Assembly: GCA_035048495.1 (NCBI GenBank)
Contig: JASUTR010000247.1
Location: 248,001-312,000 of the forward strand
Length of the DNA: 64,000 nucleotides
Source of the DNA: Euptelea pleiosperma
Lineage: Eukaryota > Streptophyta > Magnoliopsida > Ranunculales > Eupteleaceae
Direction of reading: 5' to 3'
In this document: positions 33,696-45,419 of the stretch, piece by piece
How positions within the stretch are numbered: the stretch's first letter is position 1
Layout: the number at the start of each line of letters is the position of its first letter
Translations under genes and position numbers: made by a program
Notes under the pieces: model-generated
Told to the model about the DNA's origin: nothing
Database searches by the model: none
Seen by the model: only the letters and a program-made list of their open reading frames with translations

Positions 33696-34224
33696 CCGGA
33701 GTTGCAGGCAACTCCGGCCGTCTGGTAAGTCATCTTCCTCCTCCTCTTCTTCTTCTTCTTCTTCTTTTTCTTCTTCTTCTTCTTCTTCTTCTTCTTCTTC
33801 TTCTTCTCTTCCTCCTCCTCTTCTTCTTCTTCGTCTTCTTCTTTTTCTGCATAGTCGCCGGAGTTGCAGGCAGCAACTCCGGTCGTCGTCGTCCTCACCA
33901 CAGCAAGCTGGTGAGGGTCCTCCCCCTCTTCTTCTTCCTTCTCTTCCTTCCTCTTCCTCCCTTCCCTTCCTCCTTCTTTCTTCTTCTTCTTCTTCTTCTT
34001 CTTCTCTGCTGCGTCTTCTTTGTCTTCTTAGCTCGCCGGAGTTGCAGACAGCAACTCCGGTCGTCGTCTCCACCGCCAGCACGTCGTCCTCCCCCCTCTC
34101 CTCCTATCCGTCTTCTGCCTCTTCGTTTTCTTCTTCGTCCTAGTCGTTTTCTTCTTCTTCTTATCCTCAGACTCCTTCTTCTTCTTTTCTTTTAATTCCA
34201 CCGGAGTTGCAGGTGCAACTCCGG
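33696..34224 (+). other. four-hairpin series, LTR4
   Basis: Same arms, loops and spacings as in LTR1. Confidence 0.85.
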
Positions 34225-35248
34225 TCGTCTTCTACGGCGAGAAGCTCGCCGGAAACCTCCATTACAGCGGCTATATCCTGCTGCACCTTATACCATTCCA
34301 AATCCACGGCACCCAAGCTACCATTTACCACTTCACCCTCGCCTCTCTCACCAAAAACAGAAAAAGAAATAAAAAAAAAGGGAAAGAACGGTGGCCGTCC
34401 ATTCCATTCTCCTCCCCGTTGACGCCTTCATCACCACCGAACTGCCCCACCATCTCCTTCGTTCTTCCTTTCTCCCTCTCCTCAGACCCTAGCCGTCACC
34501 CTCTTCCTCTACTTCACCGTCTTCTTCAAAGCCCAAGAAATTAAAAAAAAAAAATAAATAAAAGAAAGAGAGAAAGAAGGAAGAAGAAGGAGGGAGGAAG
34601 CCGTTATGCTCCTCCACAGCCTCGCAAGTGGCTGTCTTGCCACCTCCTCAAGGGTTTTGCTCCTCTCTCTCACGAACTTGCAACCAGCAAGAACATACAT
34701 CTTGGCCAGTGCAATCATGCACTTGATTGGTCATGTTAATGGGCGATCTCCAATCCTTGGTGCCCGGAGCACCACCAGCTACCCGAAAGCTTCCCTTCCC
34801 ACTCACCAAGCCTATCCCTACGCCGATGCAATTAACATCGGTAAGTCACAAAGGTAAACTTTCTCTCTCCCTTCTCCTTCTAAATCTCTCCCTCTCTAGA
34901 AGTTTCTCTCTCTAGATTCCTCCACTTTCTCTCTCTAGTTCTCTCCTTCTCCCTCTAGTTTATTCTTTTCTTTATGCTTTATAATTTAGTTGTTTTCACT
35001 TGATTGTAAGAGACATGTTCGATTGAATGAAGTTGATTTGAATAATATTATGTTCCATTCTCTGCAAATTTCCCGTCATTTTATGTTCATTATCGTGCTA
35101 ATCTGACTAATCCCGAGTGCGGATCGACATCCGACACTAGCCACTATGCAAAAATGCTCATTTTACAGGTTAAAAGTCTCGGATAATTACAAATGTGTTG
35201 AAGTTAGGGTTTCCGTAACCAACGACGCGGAAAAATCCTATTTTCAAA

Positions 35249-35266
35249 TGGCGCCGCTGCCGCTCG
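35249..35266 (+). promoter_or_regulatory. primer-binding site, unit 4
   Basis: Same as unit 1. Confidence 0.75.
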
Positions 35267-37044
35267 GGTGTTCGGGACTGCGAAAAAGGACGTAAAGACG
35301 GAATTGGAAAGTTGCTGAAGCGAAAAGCTGCTCAATTTGGACAGCCCGACCTTTTCGGGAAACTTTCTATTTTTTTGTTTTTAGTGATTTTTAGCAGTAT
35401 TTTAAATTACTATTTTTAATGCCTCGGAAGGCCGAGTGCAATTTGTAATAATTTAGGAATTTTATTGCTTTCCATATAACTGCTAGATCTTGTTCTAGGG
35501 TTTTTTAGAAACCCTAGATTAAGTGGAAATTACCAAAAAAATTAAAAAAATCAAAATTCAAAAAAAATTAGGGTTTTATATTCTGCAGATTTTTAGAAAT
35601 CACCAATCAAGGATTTGCGATTTTTGGAAAGATTCCAAAATCTTGAAACTCTGCTTAATTAGGGTTTCCCCTCTTAGAAGTTTCCTCTTTAGAAGAATTT
35701 CTATCTTTAGAAATCTTCCGAATTTGGAAAAGTCTGCAAAAGGAAACACCCCAAATCTAGCAGAATTTCAATTTTGGGAAATTTCCCAAAATTATAAGGG
35801 ATCTCGCAATCAAATCTTTCTTGGAAGATCTCCACCGTTCGGGAAACTTTCCAATCTAGGTATTTTCCAATCTGGGAATTCCTAAATTTTAACCCATCTC
35901 GAATTTGGAAACTAATTCAAAAACTTGCCTAAATCTAGTGCTTGTTCAGTGAACCCTAAAAAGGCAAGGATCTTCCAAATAGAATCCCGAATACCTAGAC
36001 CGTGCGATCTAACTTTTCTGCAGGAACACGATCCAGTGTGGGTAGAGAGCGAAAGCTCAAAGAGGTGGAGTCGGGCCCAAGCCCATTAGGATACCCCTCT
36101 CTAACCCACGGAGGCGACCCCGTGGCGTGGCCCACGGGAGGTAAGTCTCTATCCTCGCCTTGAGTGCGATACAGAGCAATTTGGGTGAATCATTGCCGCT
36201 TGTCTATTTGCTTTCGCATACATACTATTCGACTTGCGTGGCGTGGCCGTTAATAATTGAACATTAATCGAGCAGACCCAGCTCTTTTACAACTGGTGGG
36301 ATTTCATCACCCACCTCATCATTCCATCTGATTTGATCCCCAAGATCCATCTATAATAAAAAGAATCAAGAAGTAGAGCCAATTAGCCCGGTGTTCGAGG
36401 AAAAATCCACACAAAGCGAACCCGCTTAACATCCAATCGAAGTAAGACCACGAGCGCGGGTCCCTGTTGTCTAACACACCCATAAGTCCCTGCTACTCAA
36501 GTACACTGAGCTCGACGTGGCATCTTGGACTATTCGGCGGTTAGTTGCGTGTGGACTAGGAACACGCACCAACCCTAGCTTAACCCGAGGGAACACTCTT
36601 CTTATACACTTGACCAATCCGGTTAGTCTGGGACGTACTTAAGACAGCCATTGTGCCGCACGTCTGTCTAGGCTTCGGATTGCCTTGTTGTTGACTAGAG
36701 TTAGTACTAAAGGATTCGCTCTGAAGAGTGTAGCCTGGTGAGAACCTCTGAGTGCAAACAGTTAGTCCGGCGGCTAAAAGATAAACCAGTGGTCCGCCCA
36801 CTGTCATAATCTACTCTAGCCCCAAAACTAACAAGATAATGCCTAAAATATATCCTGATTGTTTAGAATAGGATTATCTGTGCTTGGTGTGCATCATTTA
36901 GAATCACCACTCCAGTATCTCCTTTTGGCAACTTTTTGCCAAATCTTGGGCTTGCTTTTTCAAGTAGAAGCCCGGTTGGCCCTGCCTTAACCTTTTACTG
37001 ACTCGATCTGAGAGTTAGTCCACCGCACCCCTCTATCGCCTCTA

Positions 37045-38802
37045 ATGGCAGATGAACGGCCTCTGTATGAGACCTACTACAGTTTCTGTGAGAATCAAGG
37101 TGATCACTCTCAACAATGGTATGACAATTCTGCGTATCATCATGATACTCCAGTCGCGCACACTTCTACAGAGTATGATAATCACCGAGATCCAGAGTAC
37201 AATTCTGAACTCCAAGAACTTAAAAATTCAGTCTCTGCCCTTCGTGCCGCAGTCCAGCCACCCGTGTACCATTCCCACTCTGTAGGATATTACCCTCCTA
37301 TCCAGCAAGATGTCTGTACCTTTCCATCTCCAATGCAGACCTCCTATGACAACACTTATTATCCGGATAATAGGAGTCACCATAACTTTGGTTGGGAACA
37401 GTCTGCCCTCCCGCAGCAACTACCGCAGGATAATTATCCTTCTGGATTCCATCAACCCAATGGCGAGTATGACTGGCAATACTCGCAATCCCAGTATCCG
37501 TCATATCCACAGAATGACTATTCTGATCAACAGTGGGCCCCTCAGGATTTTCAGAGTCAGCACCTAGTCCCAGACTCCACTTTGCCTTACAACTTTCATA
37601 CCCAGTCGGACTACAATCAAGAGTTGCCACCTCAGCTCCCATTGGCTGAACCACCTCCGTTGGCTACTAAACCCGGCCTAGAGGACCTTCTCTCTCAGTA
37701 CATTGCCCAGCAACAACAGTATTTCAAAGGACTAGAGCACCAACAACAGCTATCTCTGGAGAGCTTGGAGCAACGTCTAGTTCAATTAGAAAATGAGAGA
37801 GAGGAAGTCAAATTCACTAGCCCACCACTAGCCTATCTTGAGGAGAATGATATGGCCACTGTCTATAATGACGAGTCGTACAATTGGACCAAGTACCAGA
37901 ATTGCCAGGATGAAATTGAAATTGTACCCACCCCTAGATCGAGCCAGACTATTGAGGAACCAGTGTATCCTTATACGGTGCCTTTAAAAGCACCACATCC
38001 TGAACCTACCTCAGAGCAACCTATTTCTCAATCTCCCACTGCTGCTTCTAACCTGGACCCTGAAGTTGATCATCATGACACCGAGTTTTGTCTCGATTGT
38101 AGGATCCCTGCTGTCAAAGATCTACCGTTCCTCCCCACCTCCCTTGGATTGTGCAACAATTGTGATGAACCCGAGTCTCAATCTTTGGTGCCCTTAACAG
38201 CACCAACTTCTGGACTGAGCACAGAGGAACTTAGTCCCATCTCTATCTCTGATAACTCTCTCTCTGCTCTGAATGCAGACATTCCTACTGATGACCCATG
38301 TCTAGAAAATGGGCCTCCCGCTGTCCTGGACTTACCGATCCCCACCGAGGAGGGACATATTGAGTGTAGGGATTGGAACATCCCTATCACATTAGGAAAC
38401 ATCGAGAAAGAGGTCAACAGTTTTCACCTGTCACCCTACGTCGATATTATCGATGACCCGTGTGCCGTAGAGAGTCTAACTCAGGACTCTCCCGAAGATA
38501 TATTATCCAAGTGTCATGAACACTGTGAGTCTGACCTCATCTCGGAGTCCAACATTTTTGGTATTACTGATCTGCAGGAGTCTGCTCCATTCAGATCCAT
38601 TCCCGCAAAACTCAATGAGTTTGCGGCTCTGCTAACCACGGTCAGAGAACCCACTACTACTCTCCTCTCAATCTTTATTGAGAAGCTTCGATCCCTCCCA
38701 GATCAACTCCGTACTTTTGTCGGTCTGCTCAATGCCCTTCTCTCAGTCTACACTGAGAAAGACCTGTTCTACACAGGTATACCTAGACAAGGGATAGGAT
38801 AG
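37045..38802 (+). CDS. unrecognised 585-aa retroelement protein, unit 4
   Basis: Intact and identical in translation to the other copies, although its unit lacks the 3' end. A transcript from LTR4 would read through the ORF and into the satellite, with no downstream LTR to supply the usual 3' end. Confidence 0.72.
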   Translation: MADERPLYETYYSFCENQGDHSQQWYDNSAYHHDTPVAHTSTEYDNHRDPEYNSELQELKNSVSALRAAVQPPVYHSHSVGYYPPIQQDVCTFPSPMQTSYDNTYYPDNRSHHNFGWEQSALPQQLPQDNYPSGFHQPNGEYDWQYSQSQYPSYPQNDYSDQQWAPQDFQSQHLVPDSTLPYNFHTQSDYNQELPPQLPLAEPPPLATKPGLEDLLSQYIAQQQQYFKGLEHQQQLSLESLEQRLVQLENEREEVKFTSPPLAYLEENDMATVYNDESYNWTKYQNCQDEIEIVPTPRSSQTIEEPVYPYTVPLKAPHPEPTSEQPISQSPTAASNLDPEVDHHDTEFCLDCRIPAVKDLPFLPTSLGLCNNCDEPESQSLVPLTAPTSGLSTEELSPISISDNSLSALNADIPTDDPCLENGPPAVLDLPIPTEEGHIECRDWNIPITLGNIEKEVNSFHLSPYVDIIDDPCAVESLTQDSPEDILSKCHEHCESDLISESNIFGITDLQESAPFRSIPAKLNEFAALLTTVREPTTTLLSIFIEKLRSLPDQLRTFVGLLNALLSVYTEKDLFYTGIPRQGIG

Positions 38803-39196
38803 TAGTTTCCCTTTCACCTTAGGTGTCAGGAAGACTGTAGATCCACTCAGTCTCCATGAGTTTTAACCTGGTTGGGGGTATTTGATATACCCCCGTCATG
38901 TCTGGCTGAAGACGTAAAACTTAGCGCTTTCGGAAAGGCAATTCCGGTATTCCTAGAGTACATGAGTCTCATGCATTTGTTATTACTGTTATATCTCTGG
39001 AAATGCAGGTACATTCATTCTTCCGATCATCAGGTATCACACTGTCGAGTTTCTGCCGACTTGGTAACATCCTCCCTGAACTTTTGCATCATCATTACTG
39101 AATTTTTATCATTTTATGTCCCGGTCATGAGCACCGAGGACGGTGCTGTATTTTGGTTGGGGGTGGGTATTTACCAAAACTCATGTCTTCATTTTG

Positions 39197-39242
<46 letters not shown>

Positions 39243-39838
39243 TTGTTTTTGGGGTAATTTCCGATGTTCTCCAAAAGTTTTCTAGAATTTCAAAAATGTG
39301 TCAAATACCCTGACTTTGATTAGCTGAAAACCTCCGTTAAGTCAGTATTGAGGATGTCAATTTTTGTTTAAAGTTAGCGTTGAATCAAGTCAAGCGTGGC
39401 TACAGCAGGTTTGAAAACTCAGAAAATCTCAGATTTGGCACAATTGTACACTATCAACATCAGAGTCGTCCTAAGTTTTGAAACTCTAGAGATCCTATAA
39501 GAATAATTGTGGAGACCTAACCCAGTGAGCTTTCGAACCTTTAATCATTTCGGAGAGTTATACAATAATCCTGAGTCAATGCATGACTCACTATTCTTCA
39601 TGCCCGCAATATTCGTTGAGAGATCTCATTATCTTTTGCTTCGATCATAGAACTCGGAACGACATCAACATTGGATTACTACGACAGAACCTTCTCTATA
39701 TCCAGTCAAGACAGTATACATGATAGTGCAAACCCTAGAAAATGATTTAGGCCATTTTTTTCTGAACCATTCAGCCTTTTTACTCACCTGAATTATACTT
39801 CACTAGAAACCCCTTGAACATTTCTATAAAAGCCTTTT

Positions 39839-39843
39839 ATTTG
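39839..39843. other. truncation junction with 5-bp microhomology
   Basis: ATTTG is shared by the element (TTTTATTTGC, 14952-14956 in unit 1) and the satellite (CCAATTTGAG). The joint can be placed anywhere in these five bases, as expected for microhomology-mediated joining or illegitimate recombination. Confidence 0.85.
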
Positions 39844-42800
39844 AGACGTCGACGCACGGATGGAGTTAACATGTTTCGACTGTCCCGAATCTTGTTTCAA
39901 CACTTCAAATGTGTTGAAACAATAGTAATGGAAGAGTTTGAGTCCAATTATGAGGTCCGGTTGCAAAAAAGTCACAAGTTATAGGCTTCAGAATGTAAAT
40001 CACAAACTGAGTCCAATTAATGACATTGACGCACGGATGGAGCCAACTTGCTTCGACTGCTCCTAATCTTGTTCCAACACTTCAAATGTGTTGAAACAAT
40101 AGTAATGGAAGAGTATGAGTCAATTACGAGGTCCGGTTGCGAAAAAGTCACAACTTATAGGCTTCTAAATGTAACACACAAACTGAGTCCAATTTGAGGT
40201 GTTGACGCACGGATGGAGCTAACATGTTTCGACTGTCCCGAATCTTGTTTCAACACTTCAAATGTGTTGAAACATAGTAATGGAAGAGTTTGAGTCCAAT
40301 TATGAGGTCCGGTTGCGAAAAAGTCACAACTTATAGGCTTCTGAATGTAACACACAAACTGAGTCCAATTAAAGAAATTGACACCCGGATTGAGCTAACT
40401 TGTTTCGACTGCCCCAAATCTTGTTCCAACACTTCAAATGTGTTGAAACAATTGTAATGGAAGAGTTTGAGTCCAATTACGAGGTCCGATTGCGAAAAAG
40501 TCACAACTTATTGGCTTCTGAATGTAACACACAAACTGAGTCCAATTTGAGACGTTGACGCACGGATGGAGCTAACTTGTTTCGACTGTCCCGAATCTTG
40601 TTCCAATTACGAGGTCCGGTTGCGAAAAAGTCACAAGTTATAGGCTTCAGAATGTAACATACAAACTGAGTCCAATTTGAGACGTCGACGCACGGATGGA
40701 GTTAACATGTTTCGACTGTCCCGAATCTTGTTTCAACACTTCAAATGTGTTGAAACAATAGTAATGGAAGAGTTTGAGTCCAATTATTAGGTCCGGTTGC
40801 AAAAAAGTCACAAGTTATAGGCTTCAGAATGTAAATCACAAACTGAGTCCAATTAATGACATTGACGCACGGATGGACCTAACTTGTTTCGACTGTCACG
40901 AATCTTGTTCCAACACTTCAAATGTGTTGAAACAATAGTAATGGAAGAGTTTGAGTCCAATTACGAGGTCCGGTTGCGAAAAAGTCACAAGTTATAGGCT
41001 TCGGAATGTAAAACACAAACTGAATCCAATTTGAGACGTTGACGCACGAATGGAGCTAACATGTTTCGACTGTCCCGAATCTTGTTCCAACATTCAAATG
41101 TGTTAAAACAATAGTAATGGAAGAGTATGAGTCCAATTACGAGGTCCGATTGCGAAAAAGTCACAACTTATTGGCTTCTGAATGTAACACACAAACTGAG
41201 TCCAATTTGAGACGTTGACGCACGGATGGAGCTAACTTGTTTCGACTGTCCCGAATCTTCTTCCAACACTTCAAATGTGTTAAAACAATAGTAATGGAAG
41301 AGTTTGAGTCCAATTACGAGGTCCGGTTGCGAAAAAGTCACAAGTTATAGGCTTCGGAATGTAACACACAAACTGAGTCCAATTTGAGACGTTGACGCAC
41401 GGATGGAGCTAACTTGTTTCGACTGTCCCGAATCTTGTTCCAACACTTCAAATGTGTTGAAACAATAGTAATGGAAGAGTTTGAGTCCAATTACGAGGTC
41501 CGGTTGCGAAAAAGTCACAAGTTATAGGCTTCGGAATGTAACACACAAACTGAGTCCAATTTGAGACGTCGACGCACGGATGGAGTTAACATGTTTCGAC
41601 TGTCCCGAATCTTGTTTCAACACTTCAAATGTGTTGAAACAATAGTAATGGAAGAGTTTGAGTCCAATTATGAGGTCCGGTTGCAAAAAAGTCACAAGTT
41701 ATAGGCTTCAGAATGTAAATCACAAACTGAGTCCAATTAATGACATTGACGCACGGATGGAGCCAACTTGCTTCGACTGCTCCTAATCTTGTTCCAACAC
41801 TTCAAATGTGTTGAAACAATAGTAATGGAAGAGTATGAGTCAATTACGAGGTCCGGTTGCGAAAAAGTCACAACTTATAGGCTTCTAAATGTAACACACA
41901 AACTGAGTCCAATTTGAGGTGTTGACGCACGGATGGAGCTAACATGTTTCGACTGTCCCGAATCTTGTTTCAACACTTCAAATGTGTTGAAACATAGTAA
42001 TGGAAGAGTTTGAGTCCAATTATGAGGTCCGGTTGCGAAAAAGTCACAACTTATAGGCTTCTGAATGTAACACACAAACTGAGTCCAATTAAAGAAATTG
42101 ACACCCGGATTGAGCTAACTTGTTTCGACTGCCCCAAATCTTGTTCCAACACTTCAAATGTGTTGAAACAATTGTAATGGAAGAGTTTGAGTCCAATTAC
42201 GAGGTCCGATTGCGAAAAAGTCACAACTTATTGGCTTCTGAATGTAACACACAAACTGAGTCCAATTTGAGACGTTGACGCACGGATGGAGCTAACTTGT
42301 TTCGACTGTCCCGAATCTTGTTCCAATTACGAGGTCCGGTTGCGAAAAAGTCACAAGTTATAGGCTTCAGAATGTAACATACAAACTGAGTCCAATTTGA
42401 GACGTCGACGCACGGATGGAGTTAACATGTTTCGACTGTCCCGAATCTTGTTTCAACACTTCAAATGTGTTGAAACAATAGTAATGGAAGAGTTTGAGTC
42501 CAATTATTAGGTCCGGTTGCAAAAAAGTCACAAGTTATAGGCTTCAGAATGTAAATCACAAACTGAGTCCAATTAATGACATTGACGCACGGATGGACCT
42601 AACTTGTTTCGACTGTCACGAATCTTGTTCCAACACTTCAAATGTGTTGAAACAATAGTAATGGAAGAGTTTGAGTCCAATTACGAGGTCCGGTTGCGAA
42701 AAAGTCACAAGTTATAGGCTTCGGAATGTAAAACACAAACTGAATCCAATTTGAGACGTTGACGCACGAATGGAGCTAACATGTTTCGACTGTCCCGAAT

Positions 42801-44312
42801 CTTGTTCCAACATTCAAATGTGTTAAAACAATAGTAATGGAAGAGTATGAGTCCAATTACGAGGTCCGATTGCGAAAAAGTCACAACTTATTGGCTTCTG
42901 AATGTAACACACAAACTGAGTCCAATTTGAGACGTTGACGCACGGATGGAGCTAACTTGTTTCGACTGTCCCGAATCTTCTTCCAACACTTCAAATGTGT
43001 TAAAACAATAGTAATGGAAGAGTTTGAGTCCAATTACGAGGTCCGGTTGCGAAAAAGTCACAAGTTATAGGCTTCGGAATGTAACACACAAACTGAGTCC
43101 AATTTGAGACGTTGACGCACGGATGGAGCTAACTTGTTTCGACTGTCCCGAATCTTGTTCCAACACTTCAAATGTGTTGAAACAATAGTAATGGAAGAGT
43201 TTGAGTCCAATTACGAGGTCCGGTTGCGAAAAAGTCACAAGTTATAGGCTTCGGAATGTAACACACAAACTGAGTCCAATTTGAGACGTCGACGCACGGA
43301 TGGAGTTAACATGTTTCGACTGTCCCGAATCTTGTTTCAACACTTCAAATGTGTTGAAACAATAGTAATGGAAGAGTTTGAGTCCAATTATGAGGTCCGG
43401 TTGCAAAAAAGTCACAAGTTATAGGCTTCAGAATGTAAATCACAAACTGAGTCCAATTAATGACATTGACGCACGGATGGAGCCAACTTGCTTCGACTGC
43501 TCCTAATCTTGTTCCAACACTTCAAATGTGTTGAAACAATAGTAATGGAAGAGTATGAGTCAATTACGAGGTCCGGTTGCGAAAAAGTCACAACTTATAG
43601 GCTTCTAAATGTAACACACAAACTGAGTCCAATTTGAGGTGTTGACGCACGGATGGAGCTAACATGTTTCGACTGTCCCGAATCTTGTTTCAACACTTCA
43701 AATGTGTTGAAACATAGTAATGGAAGAGTTTGAGTCCAATTATGAGGTCCGGTTGCGAAAAAGTCACAACTTATAGGCTTCTGAATGTAACACACAAACT
43801 GAGTCCAATTAAAGAAATTGACACCCGGATTGAGCTAACTTGTTTCGACTGCCCCAAATCTTGTTCCAACACTTCAAATGTGTTGAAACAATTGTAATGG
43901 AAGAGTTTGAGTCCAATTACGAGGTCCGATTGCGAAAAAGTCACAACTTATTGGCTTCTGAATGTAACACACAAACTGAGTCCAATTTGAGACGTTGACG
44001 CACGGATGGAGCTAACTTGTTTCGACTGTCCCGAATCTTGTTCCAATTACGAGGTCCGGTTGCGAAAAAGTCACAAGTTATAGGCTTCAGAATGTAACAT
44101 ACAAACTGAGTCCAATTTGAGACGTCGACGCACGGATGGAGTTAACATGTTTCGACTGTCCCGAATCTTGTTTCAACACTTCAAATGTGTTGAAACAATA
44201 GTAATGGAAGAGTTTGAGTCCAATTATTAGGTCCGGTTGCAAAAAAGTCACAAGTTATAGGCTTCAGAATGTAAATCACAAACTGAGTCCAATTAATGAC
44301 ATTGACGCACGG
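39844..44312 (+). repeat. higher-order repeat A, 1720-bp unit
   Basis: Copies start at 39844, 41564 and 43284; equivalent landmarks are exactly 1720 bp apart. The unit equals nine 177-bp monomers plus one 130-bp truncated monomer, less three single-base deletions. The third copy departs near 44313, where one 176-bp monomer is missing, and then continues in register to about 45400. A further related copy lies near 58384-59400. Confidence 0.9.
40604..40617 (+). repeat. truncated 130-bp monomer joint (representative)
   Basis: TTCCAA runs directly into TTACGAGG, lacking 47 bp of the normal monomer. The lost segment is bounded by TCCAA direct repeats. The same joint recurs near 6126, 42324, 44043, 45586, 48548, 51508, 53406 and 59150, with a variant near 55303. 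Confidence 0.9.
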
Positions 44313-45419
44313 ATGGAGCTAACTTGTTTCGACTGTCCCGAATCTTGTTCCAACACTTCAAATGTGTTGAAACAATAGTAATGGAAGAGTTTGAGTCCAA
44401 TTACGAGGTCCGATTGCGAAAAAGTCACAACTTATTGGCTTCTGAATGTAACACACAAACTGAGTCCAATTTGAGACGTTGACGCACGGATGGAGCTAAC
44501 TTGTTTCGACTGTCCCGAATCTTCTTCCAACACTTCAAATGTGTTAAAACAATAGTAATGGAAGAGTTTGAGTCCAATTACGAGGTCCGGTTGCGAAAAA
44601 GTCACAAGTTATAGGCTTCGGAATGTAACACACAAACTGAGTCCAATTTGAGACGTTGACGCACGGATGGAGCTAACTTGTTTCGACTGTCCCGAATCTT
44701 GTTCCAACACTTCAAATGTGTTGAAACAATAGTAATGGAAGAGTTTGAGTCCAATTACGAGGTCCGGTTGCGAAAAAGTCACAAGTTATAGGCTTCGGAA
44801 TGTAACACACAAACTGAGTCCAATTTGAGACGTCGACGCACGGATGGAGTTAACATGTTTCGACTGTCCCGAATCTTGTTTCAACACTTCAAATGTGTTG
44901 AAACAATAGTAATGGAAGAGTTTGAGTCCAATTATGAGGTCCGGTTGCAAAAAAGTCACAAGTTATAGGCTTCAGAATGTAAATCACAAACTGAGTCCAA
45001 TTAATGACATTGACGCACGGATGGAGCCAACTTGCTTCGACTGCTCCTAATCTTGTTCCAACACTTCAAATGTGTTGAAACAATAGTAATGGAAGAGTAT
45101 GAGTCAATTACGAGGTCCGGTTGCGAAAAAGTCACAACTTATAGGCTTCTAAATGTAACACACAAACTGAGTCCAATTTGAGGTGTTGACGCACGGATGG
45201 AGCTAACATGTTTCGACTGTCCCGAATCTTGTTTCAACACTTCAAATGTGTTGAAACATAGTAATGGAAGAGTTTGAGTCCAATTATGAGGTCCGGTTGC
45301 GAAAAAGTCACAACTTATAGGCTTCTGAATGTAACACACAAACTGAGTCCAATTAAAGAAATTGACACCCGGATTGAGCTAACTTGTTTCGACTGCCCCA
45401 AATCTTGTTCCAACACTTC

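Larger units (their letters stand above)
32486..35246 (+). repeat. LTR4 (2761 bp)
   Basis: Last LTR of the array; one A fewer in the homopolymer (33451-33489, 39 A). Otherwise the same as the others by eye. Confidence 0.95.
7598..39843 (+). mobile_element. tandem array of a non-autonomous LTR retroelement
   Basis: Four LTRs alternate with four internal regions, the last one truncated. LTR starts are at 7598, 15894, 24191 and 32486, giving periods of 8296, 8297 and 8295 bp. Each LTR begins TGATATTCGC and ends TATTTTCA; a primer-binding site follows two bases later and a polypurine tract precedes LTR2-4. Units differ mainly in homopolymer length, plus at least two substitutions in unit 2. No 3' LTR closes the array: internal 4 passes straight into satellite at 39839-39843. 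Unequal recombination between LTRs is the simplest origin. No pol gene is present, so mobility would depend on another element. The PBS type suggests the Ty3/Gypsy group (Athila or Tat-like); lineage is uncertain. Confidence 0.95.
35247..39843 (+). mobile_element. internal region 4, 3'-truncated
   Basis: Identical in layout to the other internal regions until 39843, where it joins satellite. The missing part corresponds to 14957-15893 of unit 1 (about 937 bp, including the purine-rich segment and polypurine tract), and no LTR follows. Confidence 0.93.

Noticed and set aside
40155..40355. Recurrent 66-codon minus-strand frames in the satellite (also near 1667, 5678, 41875, 43595, 45139, 51544-54171, 56929, 58696, 61303)
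   Set aside because: They exist only because a one-base deletion in one monomer subtype removes a stop; the sequence is satellite and the frame is copied with the repeat.
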